From the NCBI GenBank assembly GCA_027019685.1, contig JALUWH010000019.1:1-22923 (forward strand): a stretch of 22,923 nt of DNA, written 5' to 3'. A program made the translations under genes and the position numbers. Position 1 is the first letter of the stretch, and each line of letters begins with the position of its first letter. The stretch is from Ghiorsea sp. Lineage in GTDB: Bacteria; Pseudomonadota; Zetaproteobacteria; Mariprofundales; Mariprofundaceae. Below, one piece after another: positions 7,599-15,767 of this stretch. The notes under the pieces were generated by a model. The model did no database searches and was not told the origin of the DNA. It was given only the letters and a program-made list of their open reading frames with translations.

Positions 7599-10500
7599 TT
7601 GATGGTTGGTAGATATGCTTCTGCTCACAATGTGGGGCAATCTCAAACATCAAAATACTTTGCCCCTGAGACTGTTCAGATGTTACTGGATCGTGCAGCA
7701 GGCGTTACAGCTGGTGGTCCTGGTATTCGCACTGGTGATGTTCTAAGTTACATTATTGAATCTGTACCATCTCCCAATGGTGCGACATTGGGTTCAGCAG
7801 GCTATGTGACCGATTATATTCCACCTGGTATGGAAGTGGTTGGTGCAAGCTTTGTTGATAAAGTACCTGACCCAACAAAAGTGGGTGGGTTTGCGTTTAT
7901 TGATAGACCTGCAAACTTGCCAGGTGTTTTGGGTGATGGTTGTGGACAGGGGGGATGCCAAATTTATATTGCTCCTTTTGCCAATGGCAGTATTGCTAGG
8001 GGTACACAAGATACAGGTATTTTCTTTTCTACAGACCTTAGAACTAAAAGGTTGCCTGCTGGACCTTTAACTGTTCCGTTGTTGCCTCCGCTTTTGGCAC
8101 CTGCAACGGGGCCTGTTGATATTACATTATGTTCAAAATCAAGGTTGGCAGGTGGTCAGCTTGCTTTCATTACATACAACCAATGGGATTATGACCAGCT
8201 CATTGCGTTTGGGGACAGTAAAAATGGCTGTGGTGGGGCTGCTATTAAGTTACTAACAGGTGGTTCAGGACGTGGTAACCCACCCGTATTGGCAGGGCTT
8301 GTGCCGGGTACTTTTGTTGGCTTGTCTTCGCCAGTAGCTGGACCGCAGACTTATTATACCAATGACTATAACCCTTTGGGTGATGGTATTATTGCTACAC
8401 CAAGTCTGCTCGACTTTCAACTTGTAGGGCCTTGGCAGCGTATTTATGCCCCAGGTTCGTTGATAGGTGGGTCGGGCCCTATTGTATCCTACCTCGTGAA
8501 CGGCTCTGAAATTATTGCGGGTGTACCAACATCCGCTGGTTGGGCATTGTCAACAGCGAATCCATTGCCGCCAACAACGAATGCCGTGCGCTGGGCAATT
8601 GGTGAACGTACGGTTGGCACCATTGAGCATGTCAAAATAAAAATGCGTGTTACCAATTTGGCGGCATTTGGTACCACGGCACTCAATAACACAGCTTATA
8701 CCAACCACTCGGAAGTTTTTGGTGGTGATGCATCTGGCGGAGCGCAGGGCGGGAAAGATATGGTCTACGCTTATCTTGGCCCTAGCCAAGCCAATAATAA
8801 TGCGCAACTGATGGTGACTAAAAAAGTTATTGCTGTATCCAATGTTAGCGCCACAGGGCCATGGATTTCATCAGATGGTGCTTTTGTGGCTGCAGGTCAA
8901 TGGGTAAAATATCGTTTAAATTATTTGAACGCAGCTTCGGCCCCACTTTTTAATGTCACCATTACAGATGTGATTGATACATTAGAAGCTATTTATGTTT
9001 CATCCGATACCGGCAATCCATTTGTGGGTGCTGCCACTTACCTTGCGCCAAATGTAACCTGGGCTCCTATCTTACAGGTGAGCCCTGGTGGTGGTGGCTC
9101 TATGGAAGTGGTGGTGCAAATCACTGCCGCAGGTGGCGGAACCATTACAAGTAATGCGATTTCTGCAACAGCAAGTACAATAGCACCGCCTGCTGCGCCA
9201 GCATTGATTAATGCCAAGTCAATTTTTGTGTCGAACATTTCTGGGACTGGTGCTGTACCTAACATTTCACAAGCCAAAACAGTGACACCAAGTGTTGCTG
9301 CTCCCGGTGGGCAAGTATTATACAGTATGCAATTGGTTAATCATGGTGGGGCAATTACACAGCCTGCTATAGGTAATGCTAATCTTCTCAAGGGTCCTGT
9401 TTACCCTGTAGGCTTGGGTGTTCCCGCTGTGCCGCCTGGAACAGGGGGTGGCCTTATTGTGGGTGACTCTTTGCCAGTATCTTCTGCCCCTGGAGTAGTG
9501 CCTGTAGTTAAAGCAATGAGTTATCTCAATACACTTTCGGTAACCCTAAAGGATAACAATACGGGTATTGTCTATCCATTAGCTGTTGGCGATTATACTG
9601 TTGATATTGTAACGCGCCCTGGTGACGTGTTTTGGCAAATTTTAAACTACCCTGTAGGTTTTCCATCACCAGCTACAGGTTTGCCATTGCCTGCTTTAAC
9701 CCCATTTGATTTTGCAACAGGAACACTTCAAGTTGATTTTTATGCAACAGTCGCACTGACCGCATTGCCAGGCGTGTACTATAACCAAGCTGAAAGCTAT
9801 GTGGGTACTTGGGATGCAGTGAAAGGGAAGGCAGGTAAAGACATTAGTAAAGTCGCTCCTAACCTTGCTCCAGTATCTGTGTCTAGTCCTGATTTCACGA
9901 CTTTTTGGAAAACAGCAACCGATATTAATGGTGCACCCACTGGGCCAGGAGAAACGCTGCAATATACGCTTAATGCAACCAATACGGGGTTAGTAGCGGC
10001 GACTAATGTGGTGATTACTGATGCAATACCCACCAATACCAGTTTTGTTGTGGGCACTGCAGTAGCAGGTATCGGTGGTGTGGTTAGTTATTCCAATGAT
10101 GGTGGGCTTACTTATTTATATACACCTGTAGGCTTGGTTGGGGCTGTGGATGCAGCGGTTACACATGTTAAATTTACATATGCAAGTGTAGCGATTAATG
10201 CATCGGCTACACCAAGCTTTAGGGTTCAGCTATCACCTTTGTTGGGTAATGGTGTGCAAATATTGAATCAGGCAAATTTAACCAGCTTACAAACGGGATT
10301 GACGGTTTTTAAAAGTGATGACCCTGCATTGCCAGGGCTTTCTGATTTAACGACAACAACGGTGACCGCACAGCCGAATTATTCTACATCAACAAAAACA
10401 TCAACAGTGAACGGTGTTGCTGCCTCAGCAATTGTCCCCGGTGATACTGTTTCATATACAATTACCTTAAACGATACGGGTAATGATGCAGCGGGCTCTA

Positions 10501-13500
10501 GTAATATTAGTATTAGTGATGCGATTGACATCAATGTATTGGATATTGCGACACTGACAACCACGCAGCCTGTGGGCTGGACAGTCGCAGGCCCATTTGC
10601 AACAGGGGTAATTACATGGAATGCTAACAGCTTTGCTCAAGGGGCAACGGCTGTATTTACAGTGTCGGGTGTAGTTAAGCCTGGGATTGCCCAAGGCACA
10701 GTGCTTAACAATAATATTGCGATTTCATCGACAGAGCTTGCAACACCCACAGTCATTCAAGCATCACCGCTTACCGTACCGCAGACGACAGTTTCAGGTT
10801 ATATTTATACAGGCGGTTCTGTAGCAAATGGGGTGGCGAATGTCACAGTAGCACTGCAGGCAACGGGCAGCAATATTGATACGGTGAATACGTTTACTGA
10901 TGCCAATGGATTCTATAGTTTGCCAGCACTTGCAGCAGGTGCTTGGGATGTTCGCGTTACAGATTTAAATGGCATACTTTCAGGCTTAACATTAAGCACT
11001 GGTTTTACCAATCCGCTACCCGTAACTTTGGTAAGTGGTCAAACGCTGGCAAATCAGAATTTTTCTTATGATTTCGTAGGTTCACCCGCACAAGTGAAAG
11101 GTCGTATGTTTGATGATGTGAACGGCAATGGCATCGAAGACGTTGGCGAAGCTGCTTTGGTTGGTGTGAGTATAGAGTTGCGTACCCCAACGGGTATTGT
11201 TTTGGCTACGGCCACAGCAAATGCACTGGGTGATTATGTTTTTAACAATGTGGCACAAGGCGATTATATTTTAGCAATCACCGATACAGCAGGGCTGCTT
11301 ACGAACAGGTATTTAACGACAGGTATCGTATCCCCAGTGAGCTTAACAGGTTTGCTGCCAGGTTCTGTTTCTACAGTGAATTTTGGTTATCGAATTGGTA
11401 GCCGTATTGGTGATTTGATTTTTGATGATACCAATGCCAATGGTCTCTTAGATATTGGTGAAGTGGGTTTGCCGAATGTGTCCGTTGTATTACAACAGGG
11501 CGGGGTAACGGTATATAGTACAACAACAAATAATACGGGGAACTATTTGTTTGAAGGTGTGGCTTCGGGTACATACAGTTTGATTGTCACCAATCCCTTT
11601 ACAGGCATAGCAAATCCTGCAGTACCAGTGACGGCAGTTGCTGGTGTAGATCAATTGACGTTTGACTATGGCTTTAGTGCGCCGCCAGTCATTACTGTAA
11701 CAAAAACAACAGCAAACCCTGTGGCTGGGCAAAATGCAGCAGTGGGTTATACCATTACCATTACCAATACAGGTGGTGCAGCGAATAACTTTGTAGTGAA
11801 AGATATATTGCCATCAACCAACCCGCTGGTGGTAGCGCCTCCAACGTATACGCCATCATCGGGTAGTTTCTTGTACTTGAGTACAGATAATGTAACGCTC
11901 AACGGTTTGCCTTTTAGTATTCCAACACAGCCTGCCAATTTTTCTACGCAGCCTGTTTGGTCTGGCTTTAGTATGCCAGGGCAATCCACGTTAACCATTA
12001 CATTCACAGCTTTTAGTGATGCTATTGATGGCACATATTATAATGGTGTGCAATATGCATATCAAAATGGACTTGCACCCGTGCAAGTTGATGTTCCCGA
12101 TTTGGCAACTGTGGTGGTCTCATCGACTGGTATTTTAAGCAAGGCTGCAACCAAGGTAAATGGTTTGCCTTGGCTAGGCGGTGAACCTGTAGTGGCTGCT
12201 GGTGATACCATTACCTATACCGCCACATTGCTAAATACGCCTGCAGCATTGGAGCAACGTGTTTCACAGTTTACTGAAACCATGCCTATAGGTTTTACAT
12301 ATGTGCCCAATTCAACGGTGATTGTAGCACCTGTGAACCCAGTTGTGGTTGCTCCTATACCGACACAAGTGGGGCAAACCTTAACGTGGCTAATGCCTGC
12401 TTTAAATCCAGCAACATTGGCAGGCAATGCCTTGAGTCAAATCACATTGAGTTTTGATGTCTTGGTTGGGCCTACAGCTACCTCAGGTAGCCATACAGAT
12501 GTTGCGACTGCCTCGGTAGTGGCTGTACCTGTGCCATTACCTGCTGTGCTGCCACTACCCACGGTACTATCAACAGGCAATACAGCGCCAGTGACGGTTT
12601 CGCAGCCTATTTTAAGTATGGTGAAAACAACCTCAACACCAGTGATTAGCCGTGATGCAGCAGGAAACTATGCTCCAGCAAGTTATACGGTTACAGTGAC
12701 CAACACAGGGGCAGCACCTGCAACAGGGGTGGTCTTGACAGATACGTTGCCTTTAGGCTTCAGTCTTGGGTCTGGTACAGTTTATATTAATGGCATTGCT
12801 CAAGCTGCAGCCTCCGTGTCATTGTCACAAGTGGGTCAAACATTGACGATAACGACAGTGCCCGCTGGAGGCTTTACAATTCCTGCTAAAAATGGTGTTA
12901 GCAATGGTAAATTGGTTATTAACTATACCGCCAATATTTCTCCAACCACATTAGCGGGTACGCAGGTGAATACGGTAAGCATGACTTCCATCAATGGCGG
13001 GTTGCTTGCTGGTGGTACGGCGAATGTCGAGCTTGTCGATGTGCAGCTTAGTAAAGTCACATCAACACCTACGGTAACGCAAGGAAACCCAGCGACATAT
13101 ACCATTTCCGTTGCTAACAATGGCATCACTACAATCAATAACATTAATGTATCGGATGTATTGCCTACAGGGTTCACCTATAAAGCAGGAAGCACTTTGA
13201 TTAACGGTGTTGCAGCAGCAGACCCTGCTGGCACAGCAACAACCCCTCTGTGGACGCTGCCAACGGTGTTAAATAACTCCATAACGACGATTACCTTCTC
13301 AGCGGATGTGGGAGCTGCTGCCACCCCAAGTATTTATTATAATACAGTACAAGCTAGCACGGCTACAGGGTTCTCATTCCCTAATCCTGGTCCCACTGCT
13401 CCTGTCACAGTGTTAGAGCCACAGCCTTCATTAACTGTATTAAAGCTAGCTAATAACCCCACTGCAAAACCAGGGGATACAATTGTTTATACAGTTGTGA

Positions 13501-13829
13501 TTACCAATACAGGTGCGGGTCAGGCAAGCGTTGTGGATGTGACAGATGCAATGAGCCCTTATACGAAACTTGCACTCATACCTTTTGCACCTGTAAATAC
13601 TACAATATTTAGTTTTTCAGATGGTGCGAACCCATCAGGTTTGCTTGGTACAGCCACAGTGAGTTTCTCGAAGGATAATGGCACAACATACAACTACACT
13701 CCTGTGGATGATGGGACAGGGCATGACCCTGCAATTACCAATTTCCGATTACTTATGGACGGAGTGATGAATGCCAACCAAGCGGCAAACCCTAGTTTTA
13801 GTATTCAGTATCAAGTGCAGGTGAAGTAA
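7599..13829 (+). CDS. Giant secreted DUF11/SdrD-B repeat surface protein
   Basis: Coordinates give the longest frame from an accepted start (TTG 7599); the true start is upstream, as explained in the 7524-7598 entry. Residue numbers below count from 7599. After the signal peptide comes an unassigned domain (about 15-395) with the protein's only cysteines that I see, Cys115, Cys120, Cys178 and Cys211, suggesting disulfides. Nine DUF11-like modules follow, near 401, 555, 764, 927, 1363, 1511, 1670, 1815 and 1943, each with a K-T/V lead strand, a Y-T-I-x-x-x-N-T-G core and an L-P-x-G-F turn. Three Cna-B/SdrD-B-like modules interrupt them (about 1064-1125, 1165-1229, 1270-1336); the last two carry FDDVNGNGIEDVGE and FDDTNANGLLDIGE loops likely to bind Ca2+. 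No transmembrane segment, LPXTG or T1SS-type nonapeptide repeat is visible. Probably an exported fibre or adhesin; first gene of the operon. Confidence 0.85.
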   Translation: MMVGRYASAHNVGQSQTSKYFAPETVQMLLDRAAGVTAGGPGIRTGDVLSYIIESVPSPNGATLGSAGYVTDYIPPGMEVVGASFVDKVPDPTKVGGFAFIDRPANLPGVLGDGCGQGGCQIYIAPFANGSIARGTQDTGIFFSTDLRTKRLPAGPLTVPLLPPLLAPATGPVDITLCSKSRLAGGQLAFITYNQWDYDQLIAFGDSKNGCGGAAIKLLTGGSGRGNPPVLAGLVPGTFVGLSSPVAGPQTYYTNDYNPLGDGIIATPSLLDFQLVGPWQRIYAPGSLIGGSGPIVSYLVNGSEIIAGVPTSAGWALSTANPLPPTTNAVRWAIGERTVGTIEHVKIKMRVTNLAAFGTTALNNTAYTNHSEVFGGDASGGAQGGKDMVYAYLGPSQANNNAQLMVTKKVIAVSNVSATGPWISSDGAFVAAGQWVKYRLNYLNAASAPLFNVTITDVIDTLEAIYVSSDTGNPFVGAATYLAPNVTWAPILQVSPGGGGSMEVVVQITAAGGGTITSNAISATASTIAPPAAPALINAKSIFVSNISGTGAVPNISQAKTVTPSVAAPGGQVLYSMQLVNHGGAITQPAIGNANLLKGPVYPVGLGVPAVPPGTGGGLIVGDSLPVSSAPGVVPVVKAMSYLNTLSVTLKDNNTGIVYPLAVGDYTVDIVTRPGDVFWQILNYPVGFPSPATGLPLPALTPFDFATGTLQVDFYATVALTALPGVYYNQAESYVGTWDAVKGKAGKDISKVAPNLAPVSVSSPDFTTFWKTATDINGAPTGPGETLQYTLNATNTGLVAATNVVITDAIPTNTSFVVGTAVAGIGGVVSYSNDGGLTYLYTPVGLVGAVDAAVTHVKFTYASVAINASATPSFRVQLSPLLGNGVQILNQANLTSLQTGLTVFKSDDPALPGLSDLTTTTVTAQPNYSTSTKTSTVNGVAASAIVPGDTVSYTITLNDTGNDAAGSSNISISDAIDINVLDIATLTTTQPVGWTVAGPFATGVITWNANSFAQGATAVFTVSGVVKPGIAQGTVLNNNIAISSTELATPTVIQASPLTVPQTTVSGYIYTGGSVANGVANVTVALQATGSNIDTVNTFTDANGFYSLPALAAGAWDVRVTDLNGILSGLTLSTGFTNPLPVTLVSGQTLANQNFSYDFVGSPAQVKGRMFDDVNGNGIEDVGEAALVGVSIELRTPTGIVLATATANALGDYVFNNVAQGDYILAITDTAGLLTNRYLTTGIVSPVSLTGLLPGSVSTVNFGYRIGSRIGDLIFDDTNANGLLDIGEVGLPNVSVVLQQGGVTVYSTTTNNTGNYLFEGVASGTYSLIVTNPFTGIANPAVPVTAVAGVDQLTFDYGFSAPPVITVTKTTANPVAGQNAAVGYTITITNTGGAANNFVVKDILPSTNPLVVAPPTYTPSSGSFLYLSTDNVTLNGLPFSIPTQPANFSTQPVWSGFSMPGQSTLTITFTAFSDAIDGTYYNGVQYAYQNGLAPVQVDVPDLATVVVSSTGILSKAATKVNGLPWLGGEPVVAAGDTITYTATLLNTPAALEQRVSQFTETMPIGFTYVPNSTVIVAPVNPVVVAPIPTQVGQTLTWLMPALNPATLAGNALSQITLSFDVLVGPTATSGSHTDVATASVVAVPVPLPAVLPLPTVLSTGNTAPVTVSQPILSMVKTTSTPVISRDAAGNYAPASYTVTVTNTGAAPATGVVLTDTLPLGFSLGSGTVYINGIAQAAASVSLSQVGQTLTITTVPAGGFTIPAKNGVSNGKLVINYTANISPTTLAGTQVNTVSMTSINGGLLAGGTANVELVDVQLSKVTSTPTVTQGNPATYTISVANNGITTINNINVSDVLPTGFTYKAGSTLINGVAAADPAGTATTPLWTLPTVLNNSITTITFSADVGAAATPSIYYNTVQASTATGFSFPNPGPTAPVTVLEPQPSLTVLKLANNPTAKPGDTIVYTVVITNTGAGQASVVDVTDAMSPYTKLALIPFAPVNTTIFSFSDGANPSGLLGTATVSFSKDNGTTYNYTPVDDGTGHDPAITNFRLLMDGVMNANQAANPSFSIQYQVQVK
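11760..11774 (+). repeat. 15-base exact repeat in DUF11 coding DNA (three copies)
   Basis: ATTACCAATACAGGT occurs at 11760-11774, again at 13500-13514 in the same gene, and at 17178-17192 in the barrel-protein gene. Each encodes the I-T-N-T-G turn of a DUF11 module. The first two could recombine to delete the modules between them in frame: 13500 minus 11760 is 1740, a multiple of three. Confidence 0.8.
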
Positions 13830-13858
13830 TGTTTTTAAGTGTATTCAAGGAGAAAGGG

Positions 13859-14329
13859 ATGAAATATTTACTAGTATGTCTGTTGTTGTTGCCGTCATTG
13901 GCATTGGCAGCTCCAGATATCCAAGTCTCAATTGCGGCTGAGAAAGTTGTGGTTGTTGAAGAGGGAGGAAAACAAGTTGAAAAACGTGTGTCAGCTATTG
14001 ATGTCTTACCTAGAGATGTAATTGTTTATACATTACAGTATGAAAACAAGGGTGATGAAGCTGCGCAAAATGTGGTGTTGAATGACCCTATCCCGCAAGG
14101 TACATCGTATGTTGTGGCATCTGCTATTAGCCCTGCAGCAGAGGTAAGTTTTTCAGTGGATGGAAAAAACTTTAAAAAACCAAGCCTTTTGACTTATACG
14201 GTGAAGAAAAATGGAAAAATGGAACAACGCAAGGCTTCGCCAGAGCAATATACACATATTCGCTGGGTTGTAAAAAAGATTCCTGCTGGAAAGTCAGGTG
14301 TTGTAGGCTTTAGAGTGAAAGTAAATTAA
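13859..14329 (+). CDS. Small periplasmic single-module DUF11 protein
   Basis: 156-aa protein with a signal peptide (MKYLLVCLLLLPSLALA) and one DUF11-type module: VLPRDVIVYTLQYENKGDEA, the VVLNDPIPQGTSYV turn, FSVDGKNF, and YTHIRWVVKKIPAGKSGVVG leading into a final strand FRVKVN. This stand-alone family, with its conserved YTHIRW segment, is found beside larger DUF11 proteins in other Gram-negatives (recalled, not searched). I start at 13859 because AAGGAG (13847-13852) is correctly spaced and the signal peptide then begins at Met; an in-frame ATG at 13829 overlapping the previous stop would add ten residues. The gene lies 29 bases after the giant gene and must be co-transcribed. It could be a periplasmic subunit, chaperone or cap for the larger proteins (inference). 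It is rich in Lys/Glu, unlike the Ala/Thr/Val-rich neighbours. Confidence 0.85.
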   Translation: MKYLLVCLLLLPSLALAAPDIQVSIAAEKVVVVEEGGKQVEKRVSAIDVLPRDVIVYTLQYENKGDEAAQNVVLNDPIPQGTSYVVASAISPAAEVSFSVDGKNFKKPSLLTYTVKKNGKMEQRKASPEQYTHIRWVVKKIPAGKSGVVGFRVKVN

Positions 14330-14403
14330 AAAGTTGACATGAAGTTTAATAACAATGCCTACGGGCAATTTATAACATCTACGGATGAAAAAAGGAGATA
14401 GAT

Positions 14404-15636
14404 ATGAAAATCATATCAAGTATAAAAAAAGGAATGTTGAAGGTTGTTGTAACAACATTGTTTGCCACAGTGTTGATGGCGGCAGCACAAACATCTTCAG
14501 CGAATACAGGTGCAGGAACAACGATTCTAAACGTTGTGACTGTAAATTATCAAAGCCCTGGTGGCGTTGCTTTGGTGGCAAGTGCATCAGCAAGCGTGAC
14601 TGTAACGTTAGTGCCCACAGCAGTTGCTTTGGCAGCAGTAGGTTTAACTACGGGGGCTACGCCATCAGGCGCAGCAATTACGTATTCATTTACCGCAACA
14701 TCGAATGCGAATGGTAGTGACACTTATTTGTTAAATTCTGCAGCAGGTACTTTGACCAATGCAACTGCACCAACGGTGGTGTTTAAGCAAGGAGCTACAA
14801 CGGTTACTCAACTAACACTTGCATCATCTGTGATTAGTGATGTAACCGCGGCCAATACTATTGTTGTTCCAGCAGGTACGGCTTCCAACTTAGCGGCGGG
14901 TGATATCGTGGTTATTAATGGTACTGATTACCTAGTGTCTACAGTTTCAGGTACTGGTACTGCCGCAGCAGCGAATGTGGGTGCAACAACTGCAGGTACG
15001 ATTACTGCTGAAGTACCAGTATCAATTGTTTTGGCAGCTAATACGGCTGGTTCGAACGCTGTCCCAGCATTCATTGCTTCAGTTGTGGGTACGCCATCAC
15101 CGCAAATCGGTTTATTGGTTGCTGAGCAGCAAGCATTTACTGCTGATGTTACATCTTCAACAGTTGCACCAGGTAACGGCACTGTACCATTGGATATTAC
15201 GGTTGGTGGTCCAACTCCAGGTACACCAGTAACACCTCCGATTACAACGACAACAACAGTGCAGGGTGCTAACCTTACGATAACTAAAGAAGTGAGTTCT
15301 GATGGCGGCCTAACGTTTGCAGCAGCAGGTTCAGGTGCTCCTTTATCGACACTAACTTACCGTATTACCATTTCCAATGGTGGGGCAGGTTCGGCTTCAA
15401 CAGTAGTGATTACGGATCCTATGCCAGCATATACAACATACGTTGCTGGTAGTGCTAAGTCTTCTACGGTTGCTGGTGCATTGTTTGCTAATGTCGCGAA
15501 TGTTGCATTAACAGATGTAGCAGATGCAGATGGTTATGATTTTGGTGTAACAGCGGTAAACCAAGCAACACTGTCTGTGCCTACTGTGGGAGCTGGTGCA
15601 ACGGTTGTGTTGTTCTACCAAGTAACGATTCAATAA
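14404..15636 (+). CDS. DUF11-type surface protein, paralogue A (410 aa)
   Basis: Signal peptide to about residue 33 (AQTSSA cleavage), then a very Ala/Thr/Val-rich, cysteine-free protein. An N-terminal beta module (about 35-75: TILNVVTVNYQSPGG, then ASVTVTLVP) is shared with the next two genes. A second beta region reads ITYSFTATSNANGSDTY (about 95-115). An inserted domain, VVPAGTASNLAAGDIVVINGTDYLVSTV, lies at about 152-190, followed by LLVAEQQAFTADV. A DUF11 module occupies 289-410 (LTITKEVSSDGG, LTYRITISNGGAGSAS, VVITDPMPAYTTYV) and the protein ends in the strand VVLFYQVTIQ. AGGAG precedes the ATG at good spacing. The 74-base gap upstream holds a TTGACA at 14334-14339 and a TATAAC at 14371-14376, but their 31-base spacing does not make one promoter. 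Likely a secreted structural subunit (inference). Confidence 0.8.
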   Translation: MKIISSIKKGMLKVVVTTLFATVLMAAAQTSSANTGAGTTILNVVTVNYQSPGGVALVASASASVTVTLVPTAVALAAVGLTTGATPSGAAITYSFTATSNANGSDTYLLNSAAGTLTNATAPTVVFKQGATTVTQLTLASSVISDVTAANTIVVPAGTASNLAAGDIVVINGTDYLVSTVSGTGTAAAANVGATTAGTITAEVPVSIVLAANTAGSNAVPAFIASVVGTPSPQIGLLVAEQQAFTADVTSSTVAPGNGTVPLDITVGGPTPGTPVTPPITTTTTVQGANLTITKEVSSDGGLTFAAAGSGAPLSTLTYRITISNGGAGSASTVVITDPMPAYTTYVAGSAKSSTVAGALFANVANVALTDVADADGYDFGVTAVNQATLSVPTVGAGATVVLFYQVTIQ

Positions 15637-15655
15637 TTATCACAGGTAAGGCTTT

Positions 15656-15677
15656 GGCGGCAGGTTATCCTGCCGTC
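15656..15677 (+). other. GC-rich hairpin after paralogue A gene
   Basis: CGGCAGG-TTAT-CCTGCCG gives seven perfect base pairs with a four-base loop, extended by a G-U and a G-C pair to nine. It begins 19 bases after the stop of paralogue A. No run of T follows, so it is not a classical intrinsic terminator. It may stabilise the upstream mRNA end, attenuate transcription, or be part of a larger leader structure with the next element. Confidence 0.5.
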
Positions 15678-15678
15678 C

Positions 15679-15724
15679 ATCGTCCGAAGTTTATTGGTGC
15701 ATAAACCAGATGATTTCGGTCGAT
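15679..15724 (+). other. Imperfect nested hairpin in the leader of paralogue B gene
   Basis: Outer arms ATCGTCCGAA (15679-15688) and TTCGGTCGAT (15715-15724) pair at nine of ten positions. Inside lies a second stem, GTTTAT-TGGTGC-ATAAAC (15689-15706), leaving an eight-base one-sided bulge (15707-15714). It follows the GC-rich hairpin by one base and ends 32 bases before the AGGAG of the next gene. Such order in a 131-base gap suggests a structured leader or processing site; no known riboswitch class is recognised. Confidence 0.45.
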
Positions 15725-15767
15725 GTTTAAGTTTTTAATTTATTTTAAAAGAAAAAAGGAGAGGGAA

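Noticed and set aside
7599..13829. Sortase (LPXTG) anchoring or type I secretion signal in the giant protein
   Set aside because: No LPXTG-hydrophobic-charged tail and no GGXGXDXUX nonapeptide repeats are seen; the C-terminus is simply the last DUF11 strand.
13859..13930. Lipoprotein signal at Cys7 of the 156-aa protein
   Set aside because: The cysteine is only seven residues from Met, inside the hydrophobic core, and a normal signal-peptidase I site (LALA-AP) follows.
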